Source: Thermanaerothrix sp. (GTDB lineage Bacteria > Synergistota > Synergistia > Synergistales > Synergistaceae). Taken from it: 50,185 bases of DNA. A model generated the notes under the pieces. The model was not told the DNA's origin. It ran no database searches and saw only the letters and a program-made list of their open reading frames with translations. Location of the stretch: assembly GCA_026417795.1 (NCBI GenBank), contig JAOACP010000008.1, forward strand, positions 15,047-65,231. The letters run 5' to 3'. Made by a program: the position numbers and the translations under genes. This document shows positions 31,763 through 40,916 of this stretch, piece by piece. Each line of letters opens with the position of its first letter. The stretch's first letter is position 1.

Positions 31763-32323
31763 CTACAACACCACCGGAAGGGCCTTGTACTTCTCCTTTA
31801 GGGACTCTATGCGAGCCATGAGGCGCTCCGCGTCCTCCGACTGCCTGGCCGCCTCTTTAATGCTGTAAAGATTAAGATATGCGTTCCTGCGCCTTATGTC
31901 CTGGCTCCCAAAGAGCTCCTTCAGCATGATGAGGTCGTCTGGCATGTTGAAGTCCTTGTCGGTCTCGGTGTAGTCGAACAGGTACCAGGCCTCCTTGAAA
32001 CCACACCAGGCCAGGGCGGAGAAGCACATGCAGCAGGGTTCGTGAGTGGCCAGGAAAACCGCGTCCTCCGCCTTTGGACGGTCCTTCAGCTCGTAAAACC
32101 TAAGAAGGGTCTCCACTTCACCGTGGAAAACCGGGTTGTCGGACCGGCGGTTGCTGCCCACCACCACGGGCTCCAAGCTCACCGGGTCCAGCACCGCCCC
32201 TCCGAATAGGTTGTGCCCCTTGCGGACGAACTCGTCGGTCAAAGGAAGTATCCTATGCTCTATCACGTCCAGCATCTTGTGAAGCTCTTCCGCCTTGATG
32301 GTCTCAGGAGTCCTGAACTTCAT
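31763..32323 (-). CDS. Cytidine-deaminase-fold nucleobase deaminase
   Basis: The product has about 186 residues from ATG 32323 (GGAGG at 9 nt). Zinc signature: HGEVETL (His and catalytic Glu) and THEPCCMCFSALAWCG (two Cys). This is the CDA fold used by guanine deaminase, cytosine deaminase and tRNA/dCMP deaminases. The HGE form resembles fungal-type cytosine deaminase, whereas bacterial guanine deaminases usually read HAE. Next to ade and purine permeases, guanine or another purine base is the likeliest substrate. About 60 residues follow the zinc site and may form the substrate lid. Confidence 0.75.
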   Translation of the reverse strand: MKFRTPETIKAEELHKMLDVIEHRILPLTDEFVRKGHNLFGGAVLDPVSLEPVVVGSNRRSDNPVFHGEVETLLRFYELKDRPKAEDAVFLATHEPCCMCFSALAWCGFKEAWYLFDYTETDKDFNMPDDLIMLKELFGSQDIRRRNAYLNLYSIKEAARQSEDAERLMARIESLKEKYKALPVVL

Positions 32324-32349
32324 GGATATCATCCTCCACATGTCTTTTT

Positions 32350-32375
32350 AATATAAAAGGGGCCCCAGGGCCCCC
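32350..32375 (-). terminator. Terminator after NCS2 permease
   Basis: GGGGCCC (32359-32365) and GGGCCCC (32368-32374) arms are followed on the minus strand by TTTTATATT. It lies between the permease and the deaminase gene and so divides two transcription units. Confidence 0.7.
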
Positions 32376-32378
32376 TTC

Positions 32379-33752
32379 CTACTCCTCAACCTCTATGACG
32401 AACTTCTTCTCCCCCTCATCGGAGTCCGGGAAGATGATGTTGGCCAGTATGGAGATTATGCACACCGACGACACCGTGTCCCTGAACAGGAACTGCAGGA
32501 GTTTGGGCAGGTGCTCCAGAAGCGCCGGCACGGAGCTGAAGCCCATGCCGATGCCGAAGGTTATGCCAAGTACCAGCATGTTCCTGTCGCTGAAGCCCGA
32601 CTTGGCGAGCATCTTGATGCCGTTAAGCATTATCATGGCGAACACGGTGACCACCGCGCCGCCCAGCACCGAGTTGGGCATGACCGATATGACGGCCCCC
32701 ACCTTGGGGAAGAGCCCCGCCAGGATCAGCACCATGGCGCCGGTGGCGATGCACCACTTGTTAACCACCTTGGTCATGGCCACCAGTCCAGCGTTCTGTC
32801 CGAAGGCGGTGTTGGGAAGGGTGTTGAACACCGCCGCTATGGCGGAGCCGAAGCTGTCACCCATTATGGCCCCGGAGGTCTCCTCCGTGGTGGCCTCCCG
32901 GTTGAAGGCCGCTATGGTTATGCCCGAGGTGTTCCCTATGGTCTCAAGGCCCGAGACTATGTAGACCGCCGCAAAGGCCAGCACCGCGTCAAGGTGGAAG
33001 GTCATGCCGAAGTGGAAGGGCTTGGGGATGCTGATCCACCCCGCGTTGGCCACCGGTGAGAAGTCAACCATGCCCATGAAGACAGCGGCCACGTAACCTA
33101 TCACTATGGCTATAAGAAGGCTAGACACCTTGGCCATACCCTTACCAAACCGCTGAAGCAGCAGCACCGTGGCAAGCACCAAGGTCCCAAGCAGAAGGTT
33201 CTTGGGGGAGCCGTAATCCTTTGACCCTATGCCTCCGGCGAAGTAGTTAACCCCCACGCCAAGCAGCTTGGTGCCCATGGCGATGAGCACGCTCCCCACC
33301 ACCAGGGGCGGGAAGAAACGCTTCAGAGGTTTTATGAAGATGCCCATCACGAACTCCACAAGGCTCCCAAGCAGGGCTCCTCCCAGTATGCCTGAGATCC
33401 CGTACATCTGGCCCACGGTTAGAGAGGTGGGCACGAAGGCGAAGGAGGTGCCCATCACTATTGGAAGCTCCCCTCCTATTCGAGGAAGGACCCAGTTGCG
33501 CTTGCCTATGGGGTACAGCTGTATCAGGGTTGTTATGCCGGAGATGATCATGGCCCCTTGGATCATTACGATCATGTCCGGCTTCGGCAAGGCTATGACC
33601 CCCGCCACCACGAATATGGGGGCCAGGTTTCCGGTGAACATGGCCAACACGTGCTGCAGCCCCAAGGGAAGGGCGACGCCAAGGGACGGCCGGCCGTGAA
33701 GCTGGTATATCAACTCCCGATCCAACACAGCGCTCTCTTCGTGATCAGACAT
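32379..33752 (-). CDS. NCS2/NAT purine permease (xanthine/urate type)
   Basis: The product has about 457 residues from ATG 33752; the upstream frame to 33830 lacks an SD. It has roughly twelve to fourteen membrane segments. NAT features are the TM1 His in LGLQHVLAMF, the TM8 Glu in VSGLETIGNTSG, and the signature QNAGLVAMTKVVNKW. These transporters bring in xanthine, urate or uracil with protons. The TM8 motif ETIGNT differs from those of characterised XanQ and UacT as I recall them, so the exact substrate is open. It is bounded by terminators on both sides. Confidence 0.88.
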   Translation of the reverse strand: MSDHEESAVLDRELIYQLHGRPSLGVALPLGLQHVLAMFTGNLAPIFVVAGVIALPKPDMIVMIQGAMIISGITTLIQLYPIGKRNWVLPRIGGELPIVMGTSFAFVPTSLTVGQMYGISGILGGALLGSLVEFVMGIFIKPLKRFFPPLVVGSVLIAMGTKLLGVGVNYFAGGIGSKDYGSPKNLLLGTLVLATVLLLQRFGKGMAKVSSLLIAIVIGYVAAVFMGMVDFSPVANAGWISIPKPFHFGMTFHLDAVLAFAAVYIVSGLETIGNTSGITIAAFNREATTEETSGAIMGDSFGSAIAAVFNTLPNTAFGQNAGLVAMTKVVNKWCIATGAMVLILAGLFPKVGAVISVMPNSVLGGAVVTVFAMIMLNGIKMLAKSGFSDRNMLVLGITFGIGMGFSSVPALLEHLPKLLQFLFRDTVSSVCIISILANIIFPDSDEGEKKFVIEVEE

Positions 33753-33851
33753 GACACACCATCCTTTTCTCCGCAGGGGGCGCTGCCCCCTTACAAGGGC
33801 CGCCGGCCCATTTTTAGAGGGCCAGCGCACCCACAGGGCAACGAAGCCTCG

Positions 33852-33884
33852 AAAAAGGGGACAGAGGGATGAACCCCTGTCCCC
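33852..33884 (-). terminator. Terminator after ygeW
   Basis: GGGGACAG and CTGTCCCC arms with extra GG/CC inside are followed on the minus strand by TTTTT. It is a strong intrinsic terminator. A second GC-rich palindrome (GGGGGC/GCCCCC) lies near 33776-33790. Confidence 0.85.
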
Positions 33885-33891
33885 AAACGCC

Positions 33892-34896
33892 TTACCTTCC
33901 TCCCATGAGAAGGGTCATAACCGCCTTGGCGGTGTGCAGGCGGTTCTCCGCCTCGTCGTACACTATGGAGTGCGGCCCGTCGATCACCGCGTCCTCCACC
34001 TCGTTGTTCCGGTCCGCCGGCAGGGCGTGCATGTAAACCACGTCCTTGTCCGCCAGGGCCATCTTCTCCTCGGTGCACTTCCAGGACCTGTGGGCCATGA
34101 GCTTCTCGTCCACCACCTTCACGGCTCCCGCGGCGGTAAGGCCCGTCTGGTCGGTGACCCAGTTGCCCCAGTTCTTGGGGATCACTATGTGGGCGTTCCT
34201 GTAGGCGTACTCCTCGTCGTCGGTGACGGTCACGGTGCCGCCGTACTTCTCCGCGTTGGCCTTAGCCTGGGCGATGACCCAGTCGGGGAGCTCCCAGCCC
34301 TTGGGATGGGCCAGCACCACGTCCATGCCGTACCGGGGGAACAGCAGCACCTGGGAGACCGGCACGGAGATGGGCTTCTTGTGGCTCTCCGCGTAGGCCC
34401 AGATGATGGAGACCTTGAGCCGCTCAAGCTTGCCGAACTTCTCCTTCATGGTCATAAGGTCCGCCAGGGCCTGGAAGGGGTGGTACAGGTCGCACTGCAG
34501 GTTCATCACGGGAACCTTGGCCCACTTGGCCATCTCGGTGAGGTACTTGTTGCCGTAGCCCCAGTTGCAGTAACGGCAGGCGATGGCGTGCCCGAAGCTG
34601 GAGAGGATGATGGCGGTGTCCTTGGCGCTCTCGCCGTGGGAGACCTGCATGGTGCTGGAGTCAAGGTAGCCCGCGTGTCCTCCCAGCTGGGCAAGCCCCG
34701 CCTCCATGGAGTTCCGGGTCCTGGTGGACTGCTCGAAGAAGATGAGGAACATGGTCTTGTTCACAAGGTAAGGGGTGGGCTCACCCATGGCGAACTTCTT
34801 CTTCAGGTCGAAGGAGACCTCCAACATGGTCTCCACTTCTTCTTTGGTGAAGTCCTCCAGGTTGATGAAGTGGCGGTTCCTGAAAAAGCTCTGCAT
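33892..34896 (-). CDS. ygeW: YgeW-type carbamoyltransferase
   Basis: The 334-residue member of the aspartate/ornithine carbamoyltransferase superfamily has the carbamoyl-phosphate loop FFEQSTRTR (53-61), HPFQALAD (139-146) and HALPAD (290-295). The substrate-side SMEAG and QCD segments match YgeW rather than OTC or ATC. E. coli YgeW is knotted and longer (about 396 residues, from memory), so this form is compact. In purine clusters it probably removes a carbamoyl group from a ureido intermediate to make carbamoyl phosphate, a source of ATP. It lies downstream of ygeY by 45 nt and is followed by a terminator. Confidence 0.9.
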   Translation of the reverse strand: MQSFFRNRHFINLEDFTKEEVETMLEVSFDLKKKFAMGEPTPYLVNKTMFLIFFEQSTRTRNSMEAGLAQLGGHAGYLDSSTMQVSHGESAKDTAIILSSFGHAIACRYCNWGYGNKYLTEMAKWAKVPVMNLQCDLYHPFQALADLMTMKEKFGKLERLKVSIIWAYAESHKKPISVPVSQVLLFPRYGMDVVLAHPKGWELPDWVIAQAKANAEKYGGTVTVTDDEEYAYRNAHIVIPKNWGNWVTDQTGLTAAGAVKVVDEKLMAHRSWKCTEEKMALADKDVVYMHALPADRNNEVEDAVIDGPHSIVYDEAENRLHTAKAVMTLLMGGR

Positions 34897-34941
34897 AAAA
34901 ACTCCTCCTCCTTAAACGTCTTTTCCTTGTATCCCTAGGGC

Positions 34942-36159
34942 CTAACGGCCATAGCGATCCGCGTATATCCTGGGAAGGGCCGCGTAAACCGCCGCGCACT
35001 CCACCAGCTCGGACTTCCAGGTTACCTCGTTGGGGGCGTGGGCCTGGTTCTCGTGCCCAGGTCCAAAGCCTATGCAGGGAATCCCTAAAAGCCCCATGAT
35101 GGCAACTCCGTTGGTGGAGAAGGTCCACTTGTCCACCACGGGCTCCCTGTTGAGCACGCTCCGGAAGGCGTCCACCATGCTCTTGGTCACCGGGTGGTCC
35201 TCCTCAAGGACCCACGACGGAAAGTAGCACTCGGTGGGATACACAAGGCCGGTGTAGGCGGGGCGCTCGTAAGTGTACAAGGACACCTCCGCGTTGGCGG
35301 CCTTCACCGCAGGAAGGTTCCTTATCTGCTGCAGCGCCAGCTCCTTGGTCTCCCCGGCGGTGAGCCGCCGGTCTATGGATATCCAGCAGCTGTCCGCCAC
35401 GGCGCACCGGGAGGGGCTGGTGAAGAATATCTCCGACACCGCCAGGGAACCCTTGCCAAGGAACGGGTCGTCCTTCAGGTTCTCGTGAAGGGCCCTCAGC
35501 TCCTGGAGTATGGGGGCCATCTTGTATATGGCGTTGTCCCCCCGCTCCGGAGCGGAGCCGTGGCAGCTTACGCCGGTGGTCTTCACCTTTATCTCCATTC
35601 GTCCCCGCTGGCCCCTGTGGATCCTGCCGTCGGTGGGCTCGGTGCTCACCACGAACTCAGGCCGCACCTTGTCCTCCTTGACTATGTACTGCCAGCAGAG
35701 CCCGTCGCAGTCCTCCTCCTGAACGGTGCCCACCATCACCACCCGAAGGCCCTCCAAAAGACCCAGGTCCTTCATTATCTTCGCCGCGTAAACCATGGAG
35801 GCCATCCCGCCCTCCTGGTCGCTGGCCCCGCGGCCTCCTATCTTCTCGTCGTCCTCGTAGCCCTCGTAGGGGTCGAAGGTCCAGTTGTCCCGGTTCCCAA
35901 CACCCACGGTGTCTATGTGGGCGTCAAAGGCGATGAGCCGGTCCCCGTTGCCCATGTAGCCCAGGATGTTGCCCATGGGGTCTATGACCACCTCGTCGAA
36001 GCCCACCTTCTCCATCTCCTGCTTGATCCGCTGGACCAGCTTCTCCTCCTGGCAGCTCTCGCTGGGGATGGCGATCATATCCCTGAGGAACCTGGATATG
36101 TCGGGCTCGTACTTCTTCGCCAGCTCCCGGATCTTCGCAAAATCCATCTCCATCTTCAT
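34942..36159 (-). CDS. ygeY: YgeY-type M20 metallohydrolase
   Basis: The product has 405 residues from ATG 36159 (AAGGAG at 6 nt). M20 metal motifs are [38 protein letters not shown], and His in [13 protein letters not shown]. Family members cleave amide bonds of N-acyl or N-carbamoyl amino acids and small peptides. YgeY is part of the conserved yge set linked to anaerobic purine use. It may hydrolyse an acyclic ureido or peptide-like intermediate before YgeW or YgeX acts. It is co-transcribed with ygfK (30 nt upstream). Confidence 0.9.
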   Translation of the reverse strand: MKMEMDFAKIRELAKKYEPDISRFLRDMIAIPSESCQEEKLVQRIKQEMEKVGFDEVVIDPMGNILGYMGNGDRLIAFDAHIDTVGVGNRDNWTFDPYEGYEDDEKIGGRGASDQEGGMASMVYAAKIMKDLGLLEGLRVVMVGTVQEEDCDGLCWQYIVKEDKVRPEFVVSTEPTDGRIHRGQRGRMEIKVKTTGVSCHGSAPERGDNAIYKMAPILQELRALHENLKDDPFLGKGSLAVSEIFFTSPSRCAVADSCWISIDRRLTAGETKELALQQIRNLPAVKAANAEVSLYTYERPAYTGLVYPTECYFPSWVLEEDHPVTKSMVDAFRSVLNREPVVDKWTFSTNGVAIMGLLGIPCIGFGPGHENQAHAPNEVTWKSELVECAAVYAALPRIYADRYGR

Positions 36160-36189
36160 CAACGTCTCCTTTCCTCTCCAGTGCAGCCC

Positions 36190-39100
36190 CTAAAGGGCGC
36201 CGTCACCGTTTACCAAAAGATGTGAACCGCTTTCCTCCATGCCCTCCAGGAGCACCTTCATCCTGAAGACGCTCTCCAAGGACCTCTCCCCCTCAAAGAA
36301 GGCCTTGAGGGCCGCCTTGACGGGCCTAAACGCCTGGGTAAGCTCCACCCGGATGAATGGGTCCTCATAGGCCCATCCAGAGAAGGTCCTCTCAAGGGAG
36401 CACCTGATGCCCCCCTCCTTCCAGCATATGATCCCCTCCGCGGCGGCCAGGGCGTTGTCCTCCTCCTTAACCATGCCATCCTGGCTCAGGAACAGCCTGG
36501 GCTTCGTCTCGTAGGGCCTCCCGCCCTCGTGGACGCAGAAGGTCTCGCAGTTGCCGCACCGGTTGCAAAGGTCCTCCACGTGCACTATCTGCCGGTCCTG
36601 ACGTATCTCCACGTACCGGGCGGGCGCCTCCTGCACCCTGTCCCCAAGACAGCGGAACGCCGGCACCAAGGCCTCAGAGGGCACCACCCGCACCGACACG
36701 TTGGCCCTGTTGGGGCACACGTCCACGCACTTGTCGCACACCACGTCGCAAGACAGGCAGCGCCTGGCCTCCTCCATGGCGTCCTCCCGGCTCAACGGAA
36801 GCTCAAAGAGGTCGAAGTCCCTCCCCTCCCGCCTCGCCTCCCGGCGGGAGCGCACCTTAACGGTCCTGCGGAGCTTTATCTCCTCTATCTCGTCCTCCGT
36901 AAGGAGCTCCTGCGGCGCCTCGCACCTCACCGCAACCCCCAGGGCCAGCGCCATGGACCGGGCGGCGGACCTGCCGTCCGCGCAGGCGGCTATGACCGTC
37001 TTAGGACCTCTTACAAGATCGCCGCCGGCGTACACCCCCGGCACGGAGGTGAGGTGGCTGGGATGCACCTTGGCCTTCCCGTCCGACAGCTCCACGGAAC
37101 TGCCATCAAAGACCACGTTACCCTGGGACTGGCCTATGGCGGCTATGACCGAATCGCAGTCCAGCCGGAAGGTCTCGTCGGTGGCCACGGGCCTGGGCCT
37201 TCCGTCGGGGCCAATCTCACCCAGGCGGTTCTTGCGGCACAGAAGCCCCTTCACCGCGCCGCCCTCCAAAAGTATCTCCTCCGGAGAGGCAAGCTCCAGG
37301 ATGGAGCCTCCCTCCTCCAGGAAGGCCTCTATCTCCTCCGCCTCGGCGGGCATCTGGTCCCTGGTCCTGCGGTACACCACCTTGACGGAAGCCCCAAGCC
37401 TCATGGCGGTCCTGGCGGCGTCCATGGCGGTGTTGCCGCCCCCTATCACCAAAACCCTCTCCCCAATCGCGGGCCTATCGCCTCTTGAGACTAGGTCAAG
37501 GAACTTGAGGGCCCCGAAAACCCCTTTCCCATCCTCTCCCGGGATGCCCAAGGGGCTGTCCACCGGGAACCCGGTGGCCACGTAGACCCCCTGGTACTCC
37601 CCAAGGAGCGACTCGGGGGAACCCTCCACTGGGCTGTTGAACCGGAACTCAACCCCAAGGGCCTTAACCCTCTCCACGTCCTTCATGAGGGCGTCCTGGG
37701 GCAATCGGAAGCTGGGGGCCAGCCCCATCATCCCGCCGGGCCTGTCGGAGGCCTCAAAGACCGTCACCTTGAAGCCCATCATGGCGAGCTCCGCCGCGGC
37801 GGCCACGCCGGAGGGCCCGGCGCCGACCACCGCCACCTTAAGGCCGTTGGGCTCAGGGGCCTTCAGCGAGGCGTTGCCGTACCTCTCCGCCGCCCTCTTG
37901 AGGGCCCTTATGGCCACGGGCTCGTCGATCTGGTTCCTGGTGCAGCGGTCCTGGCATCCGTGGGGGCACACGTGGCCGGTAACGCCGGGCATGGGGTTCC
38001 TGCGGAGCACCGCCTCAAGGGCGCCGTCGAAGTCACCCTTGGCTATGCGCCGGGCGTACAGGGGGACCTCCTGGTTTACAGGGCAGGCGGCGGAGCAGGG
38101 GGCCTCCACGCAGTCGAACATGGCAAGGGGGGACGGGGACTTGGGCGGAACCGCCTCCACGTAACGGTACTTGGGGCTTCTGATGCTCTCCCGGGCCAGA
38201 TCCTCCAGGGCCATGGGGGCGTCCTTGGCCAGCTCGTCCAGGGAGGAACAGCCCTTCTCCTTCAAGGCCCGCTCAAGGCTCCTCACGCAGGAGGCAAGAC
38301 GGCCGTAGCCGCCAGGCTTAAGTATCTCCGAGGCTATGGTGACGGTCTTAACGCCGCAGGCGAAGAGCCGGTCCACGTTCTCCTGGTCGGCGCCAGCGGA
38401 GAAGGACACCGGAAGGTCCGGGAAGTCCTTCCTTATCTTGTTGAAAAGGTTCACCGCCAAGGGGAAGAGGGGGCGGCCGGACATGTACATCTCCCCGCCG
38501 GGCATCCGGCCCTTCCAGTTCTCCATGGCCAGGGTGTTGGTGAGCTTAACCCCGAAGGTTACACCCTTCCGGCGGGCAAGATCCGACAGGTTCCGGAGGA
38601 TCTCCACCGCCTGGGGGTACTTGAGGTCGTGCTCGAAGGCGGAGTCGGGGATGTGCAGCTTCTTAAAGCCCAGGGAGTCGTTCAGTATGGAACGCACCGT
38701 CTCGGCCCCAAGAAGGGTGGGGTTGAGCTTCACGAACACGTGGAGCCCACGGTTTATGAGGTACGAGGCTATCTTCTCTATCTCGTCGGGGGGACAGCCG
38801 TGCATGGTTGAAAGGGTGCAGCCCGCGGATATCTTAGAGGGCACCTGGAGATCATCCATATCCGGCAGGTACTCCTTGAGCACCTTAAGGCACCGGGAGA
38901 TCTCCTCCGACGCGTCCTCCATGGAGGCCATGAACTGCTGCATCCTGGGCCGCAGGATGCCCTCCATGTTGTACCCCACGCTCATGTTGAAGATGGTGCC
39001 GTCGTTTACATCGTCCCAGCCCAGCAGCCGGGGCATAAGGTGCACCAGCACCCAGGCCTTGGCGTACTCCGCCGCGGATCTCTCGAGCTTGAGCTCCTGG

Positions 39101-39435
39101 GACCACTCCACGTTGTACCCCTCGTCCTCCATGTCTATGCAGGGCCGCTCTATGACCAGCTCGTCCATTATCTGCACCGTCTTGAGCTCCATGTAGCGGG
39201 CTCCGCAAAGCCAGGCGGATACGATGTTCTGGACCAGCTGGGTGTGGGGCCCCGCGGCGGGACCTATGGGGGTGTGAAGCTTATCGCCGAACAGGCGGCT
39301 CACCATGGGGGAACCGGGGTCGGGCCTGAAGAACATGGCCTTGGGTATCCCGTATATGGACCCCCTGGTTCGGTACTCCTCCAGTATCCAGTTAAGATGC
39401 TCCTCAAAAGTCAAAGGGCGCATGTAGTCTCTCAT
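36190..39435 (-). CDS. ygfK: YgfK-type multidomain flavin/iron-sulfur oxidoreductase
   Basis: The 1081-residue redox protein has three parts. The first (1-430) is a dihydroorotate-dehydrogenase-like TIM barrel (GPAAGPHTQLV, MHGCPPDEIE, VKLNPTLLG). The second is a GltD-like module with cluster cysteines (442, 447, 451, 490, 494, 498), FAD site VGAGPSG (537-543) and NAD(P) site VIGGGNTA (663-670). The third is a C-terminal ferredoxin-like region (Cys893/896/900/903/907 and 957/960/963/967). It is annotated elsewhere as putative selenate reductase. In purine clusters it more likely carries electrons or reduces a uracil- or urate-like ring, as DHOD-fold enzymes do. It is a natural partner for the FAD-less XdhD. 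Confidence 0.92.
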   Translation of the reverse strand: MRDYMRPLTFEEHLNWILEEYRTRGSIYGIPKAMFFRPDPGSPMVSRLFGDKLHTPIGPAAGPHTQLVQNIVSAWLCGARYMELKTVQIMDELVIERPCIDMEDEGYNVEWSQELKLERSAAEYAKAWVLVHLMPRLLGWDDVNDGTIFNMSVGYNMEGILRPRMQQFMASMEDASEEISRCLKVLKEYLPDMDDLQVPSKISAGCTLSTMHGCPPDEIEKIASYLINRGLHVFVKLNPTLLGAETVRSILNDSLGFKKLHIPDSAFEHDLKYPQAVEILRNLSDLARRKGVTFGVKLTNTLAMENWKGRMPGGEMYMSGRPLFPLAVNLFNKIRKDFPDLPVSFSAGADQENVDRLFACGVKTVTIASEILKPGGYGRLASCVRSLERALKEKGCSSLDELAKDAPMALEDLARESIRSPKYRYVEAVPPKSPSPLAMFDCVEAPCSAACPVNQEVPLYARRIAKGDFDGALEAVLRRNPMPGVTGHVCPHGCQDRCTRNQIDEPVAIRALKRAAERYGNASLKAPEPNGLKVAVVGAGPSGVAAAAELAMMGFKVTVFEASDRPGGMMGLAPSFRLPQDALMKDVERVKALGVEFRFNSPVEGSPESLLGEYQGVYVATGFPVDSPLGIPGEDGKGVFGALKFLDLVSRGDRPAIGERVLVIGGGNTAMDAARTAMRLGASVKVVYRRTRDQMPAEAEEIEAFLEEGGSILELASPEEILLEGGAVKGLLCRKNRLGEIGPDGRPRPVATDETFRLDCDSVIAAIGQSQGNVVFDGSSVELSDGKAKVHPSHLTSVPGVYAGGDLVRGPKTVIAACADGRSAARSMALALGVAVRCEAPQELLTEDEIEEIKLRRTVKVRSRREARREGRDFDLFELPLSREDAMEEARRCLSCDVVCDKCVDVCPNRANVSVRVVPSEALVPAFRCLGDRVQEAPARYVEIRQDRQIVHVEDLCNRCGNCETFCVHEGGRPYETKPRLFLSQDGMVKEEDNALAAAEGIICWKEGGIRCSLERTFSGWAYEDPFIRVELTQAFRPVKAALKAFFEGERSLESVFRMKVLLEGMEESGSHLLVNGDGAL

Positions 39436-39490
39436 GGCTTACCTCCTAGGATGCCAAGGGCGTGAGAAAAGCGAATGACGAAGACCGAAT

Positions 39491-40816
39491 CTAAAACCGC
39501 TCCCAAACCTTCACCGCCCGCTCCCGGGCCTTGGCCATGATCTCCTTGGGGTCCAGGGCGGTGAAGTTCCTGTCCTTGTAGAGCACCTTGCCGTCCGCCA
39601 CGGTGTGCACCACGTGGGACGTCAAGGGGCCGAACAGAAGATGCCCGTTCACGTTCTGTTGGCTAATCGGGGTGGGAGGATCGTAGTCGAAGACCACAAT
39701 GTCCGCGGCCCATCCCTCCTTGAGGACCCCCCGCCTCACCGAGAAGTAGCGGTTGGCTATCTCGAAGTTGTTCTGGAAGAGCATGGAGGGAACCTCCCCC
39801 CAGCCCACGTTGGGGTGCCCCACCGAGTGCTTCACCAGGGCGTTGGCCATGGCGTAGGACCTAAGCATGTCGCACACGTACCCGTCGGTGCCAAGACCCA
39901 GGAGGATGCCCTTCTCCACCATGCGCAGCACCTTGGCGGCCCCCACCGCGTTGCCCATGTTGGACTCCGGGTTGTGCACCACCGCGGTGTTGGTGTCCTT
40001 GAGTATCTCCATCTCCTCTTCGTCCACGTGGATGCAGTGGATGGCCATGGACTTAGGGCCTAAAAGGCCGAACCGGCGGAACCGGTCCACGATGCTCAGG
40101 CCGTGTCGGCGCCTGCACTCGGGCTCGTCGGTCTGCCCCTCCGCCACGTGGACGTGAAAGCCCGCGTAGTCACCGGAGGAGGCGCAAAGGTCCAATGTCC
40201 TGTCCGAAAGGGTTAGGGAGGCGTGGAGCCCGAAAGTGCCGGCTATCCTTCGCCGGTCCCCCTTGTTGGCGTGGTCTATGAACTGCCGGTTCTCCCTTAT
40301 CCCCTCAAGGGCCTTGTCCTCCCCGTCCCGGTCGGACACCTCGTAGCAAAGGCAGGCGGACAGCCCCATGCGGTCCACCGCCTCCGCTATGGCGAAGAGG
40401 CTGCCGGTTATGGCGTTGGGGCTGGCGTGATGGTCCAGCATGCAGGTGCAGCCGCACCTTATGGCCTCAAGCAGGCACACCTCCGCGGAGATCTTCACGT
40501 CCTCAAGGTCCAACGCCTTGTCAAGGCGCCACCAGAGCCTCTCCAGCACCTGCACGAAGTCCGACGCGGGCTCGCCGCCCTTTCCGCCGAAACCCCTCAC
40601 CAGAGCGCTGTAATAGTGCATGTGGGCGTTTATGAGCCCTGGATGCACAAGTCCCCCCCGGGCGTCCAGGAACTCCGCGTCTTTATGTTTGGACTTCAAC
40701 TCCTCGGTGGGGCCGATCTCCACGATCGTACCCCGGTCGCACAACACCGCCCCGTCTGACAGGAACGGCCTTTCAGGATCCCTGGTAACAAGACGCCCCT
40801 TTCCCACTAGAAGCAT
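39491..40816 (-). CDS. ssnA: SsnA-type aminohydrolase
   Basis: The 441-residue amidohydrolase is related to guanine/cytosine deaminases. HxH is in GLINAHMHYYS, further metal or acid sites are in HVHVAEGQTDE and AIHCIHVDEEE, and Asp is in LGLGTDGYVCD. SsnA is a conserved member of the ygf purine cluster. Its reaction is likely hydrolysis of an amidine, amine or cyclic amide on a purine-derived ring. It lies between ygeX and ygfK on the same strand with gaps of 100 and 55 nt. Guanine deaminase activity is an alternative. Confidence 0.9.
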   Translation of the reverse strand: MLLVGKGRLVTRDPERPFLSDGAVLCDRGTIVEIGPTEELKSKHKDAEFLDARGGLVHPGLINAHMHYYSALVRGFGGKGGEPASDFVQVLERLWWRLDKALDLEDVKISAEVCLLEAIRCGCTCMLDHHASPNAITGSLFAIAEAVDRMGLSACLCYEVSDRDGEDKALEGIRENRQFIDHANKGDRRRIAGTFGLHASLTLSDRTLDLCASSGDYAGFHVHVAEGQTDEPECRRRHGLSIVDRFRRFGLLGPKSMAIHCIHVDEEEMEILKDTNTAVVHNPESNMGNAVGAAKVLRMVEKGILLGLGTDGYVCDMLRSYAMANALVKHSVGHPNVGWGEVPSMLFQNNFEIANRYFSVRRGVLKEGWAADIVVFDYDPPTPISQQNVNGHLLFGPLTSHVVHTVADGKVLYKDRNFTALDPKEIMAKARERAVKVWERF

Positions 40817-40916
40817 GTCTTCCCCTCCCAGCTTTATGCCAAACTAAGCGCCCCCGCAGAGGGCCGGGGCCTTCCTCGCCCAACCCCGGCCCCTGCTCAG
40901 CCAGACCTTATTAGGC

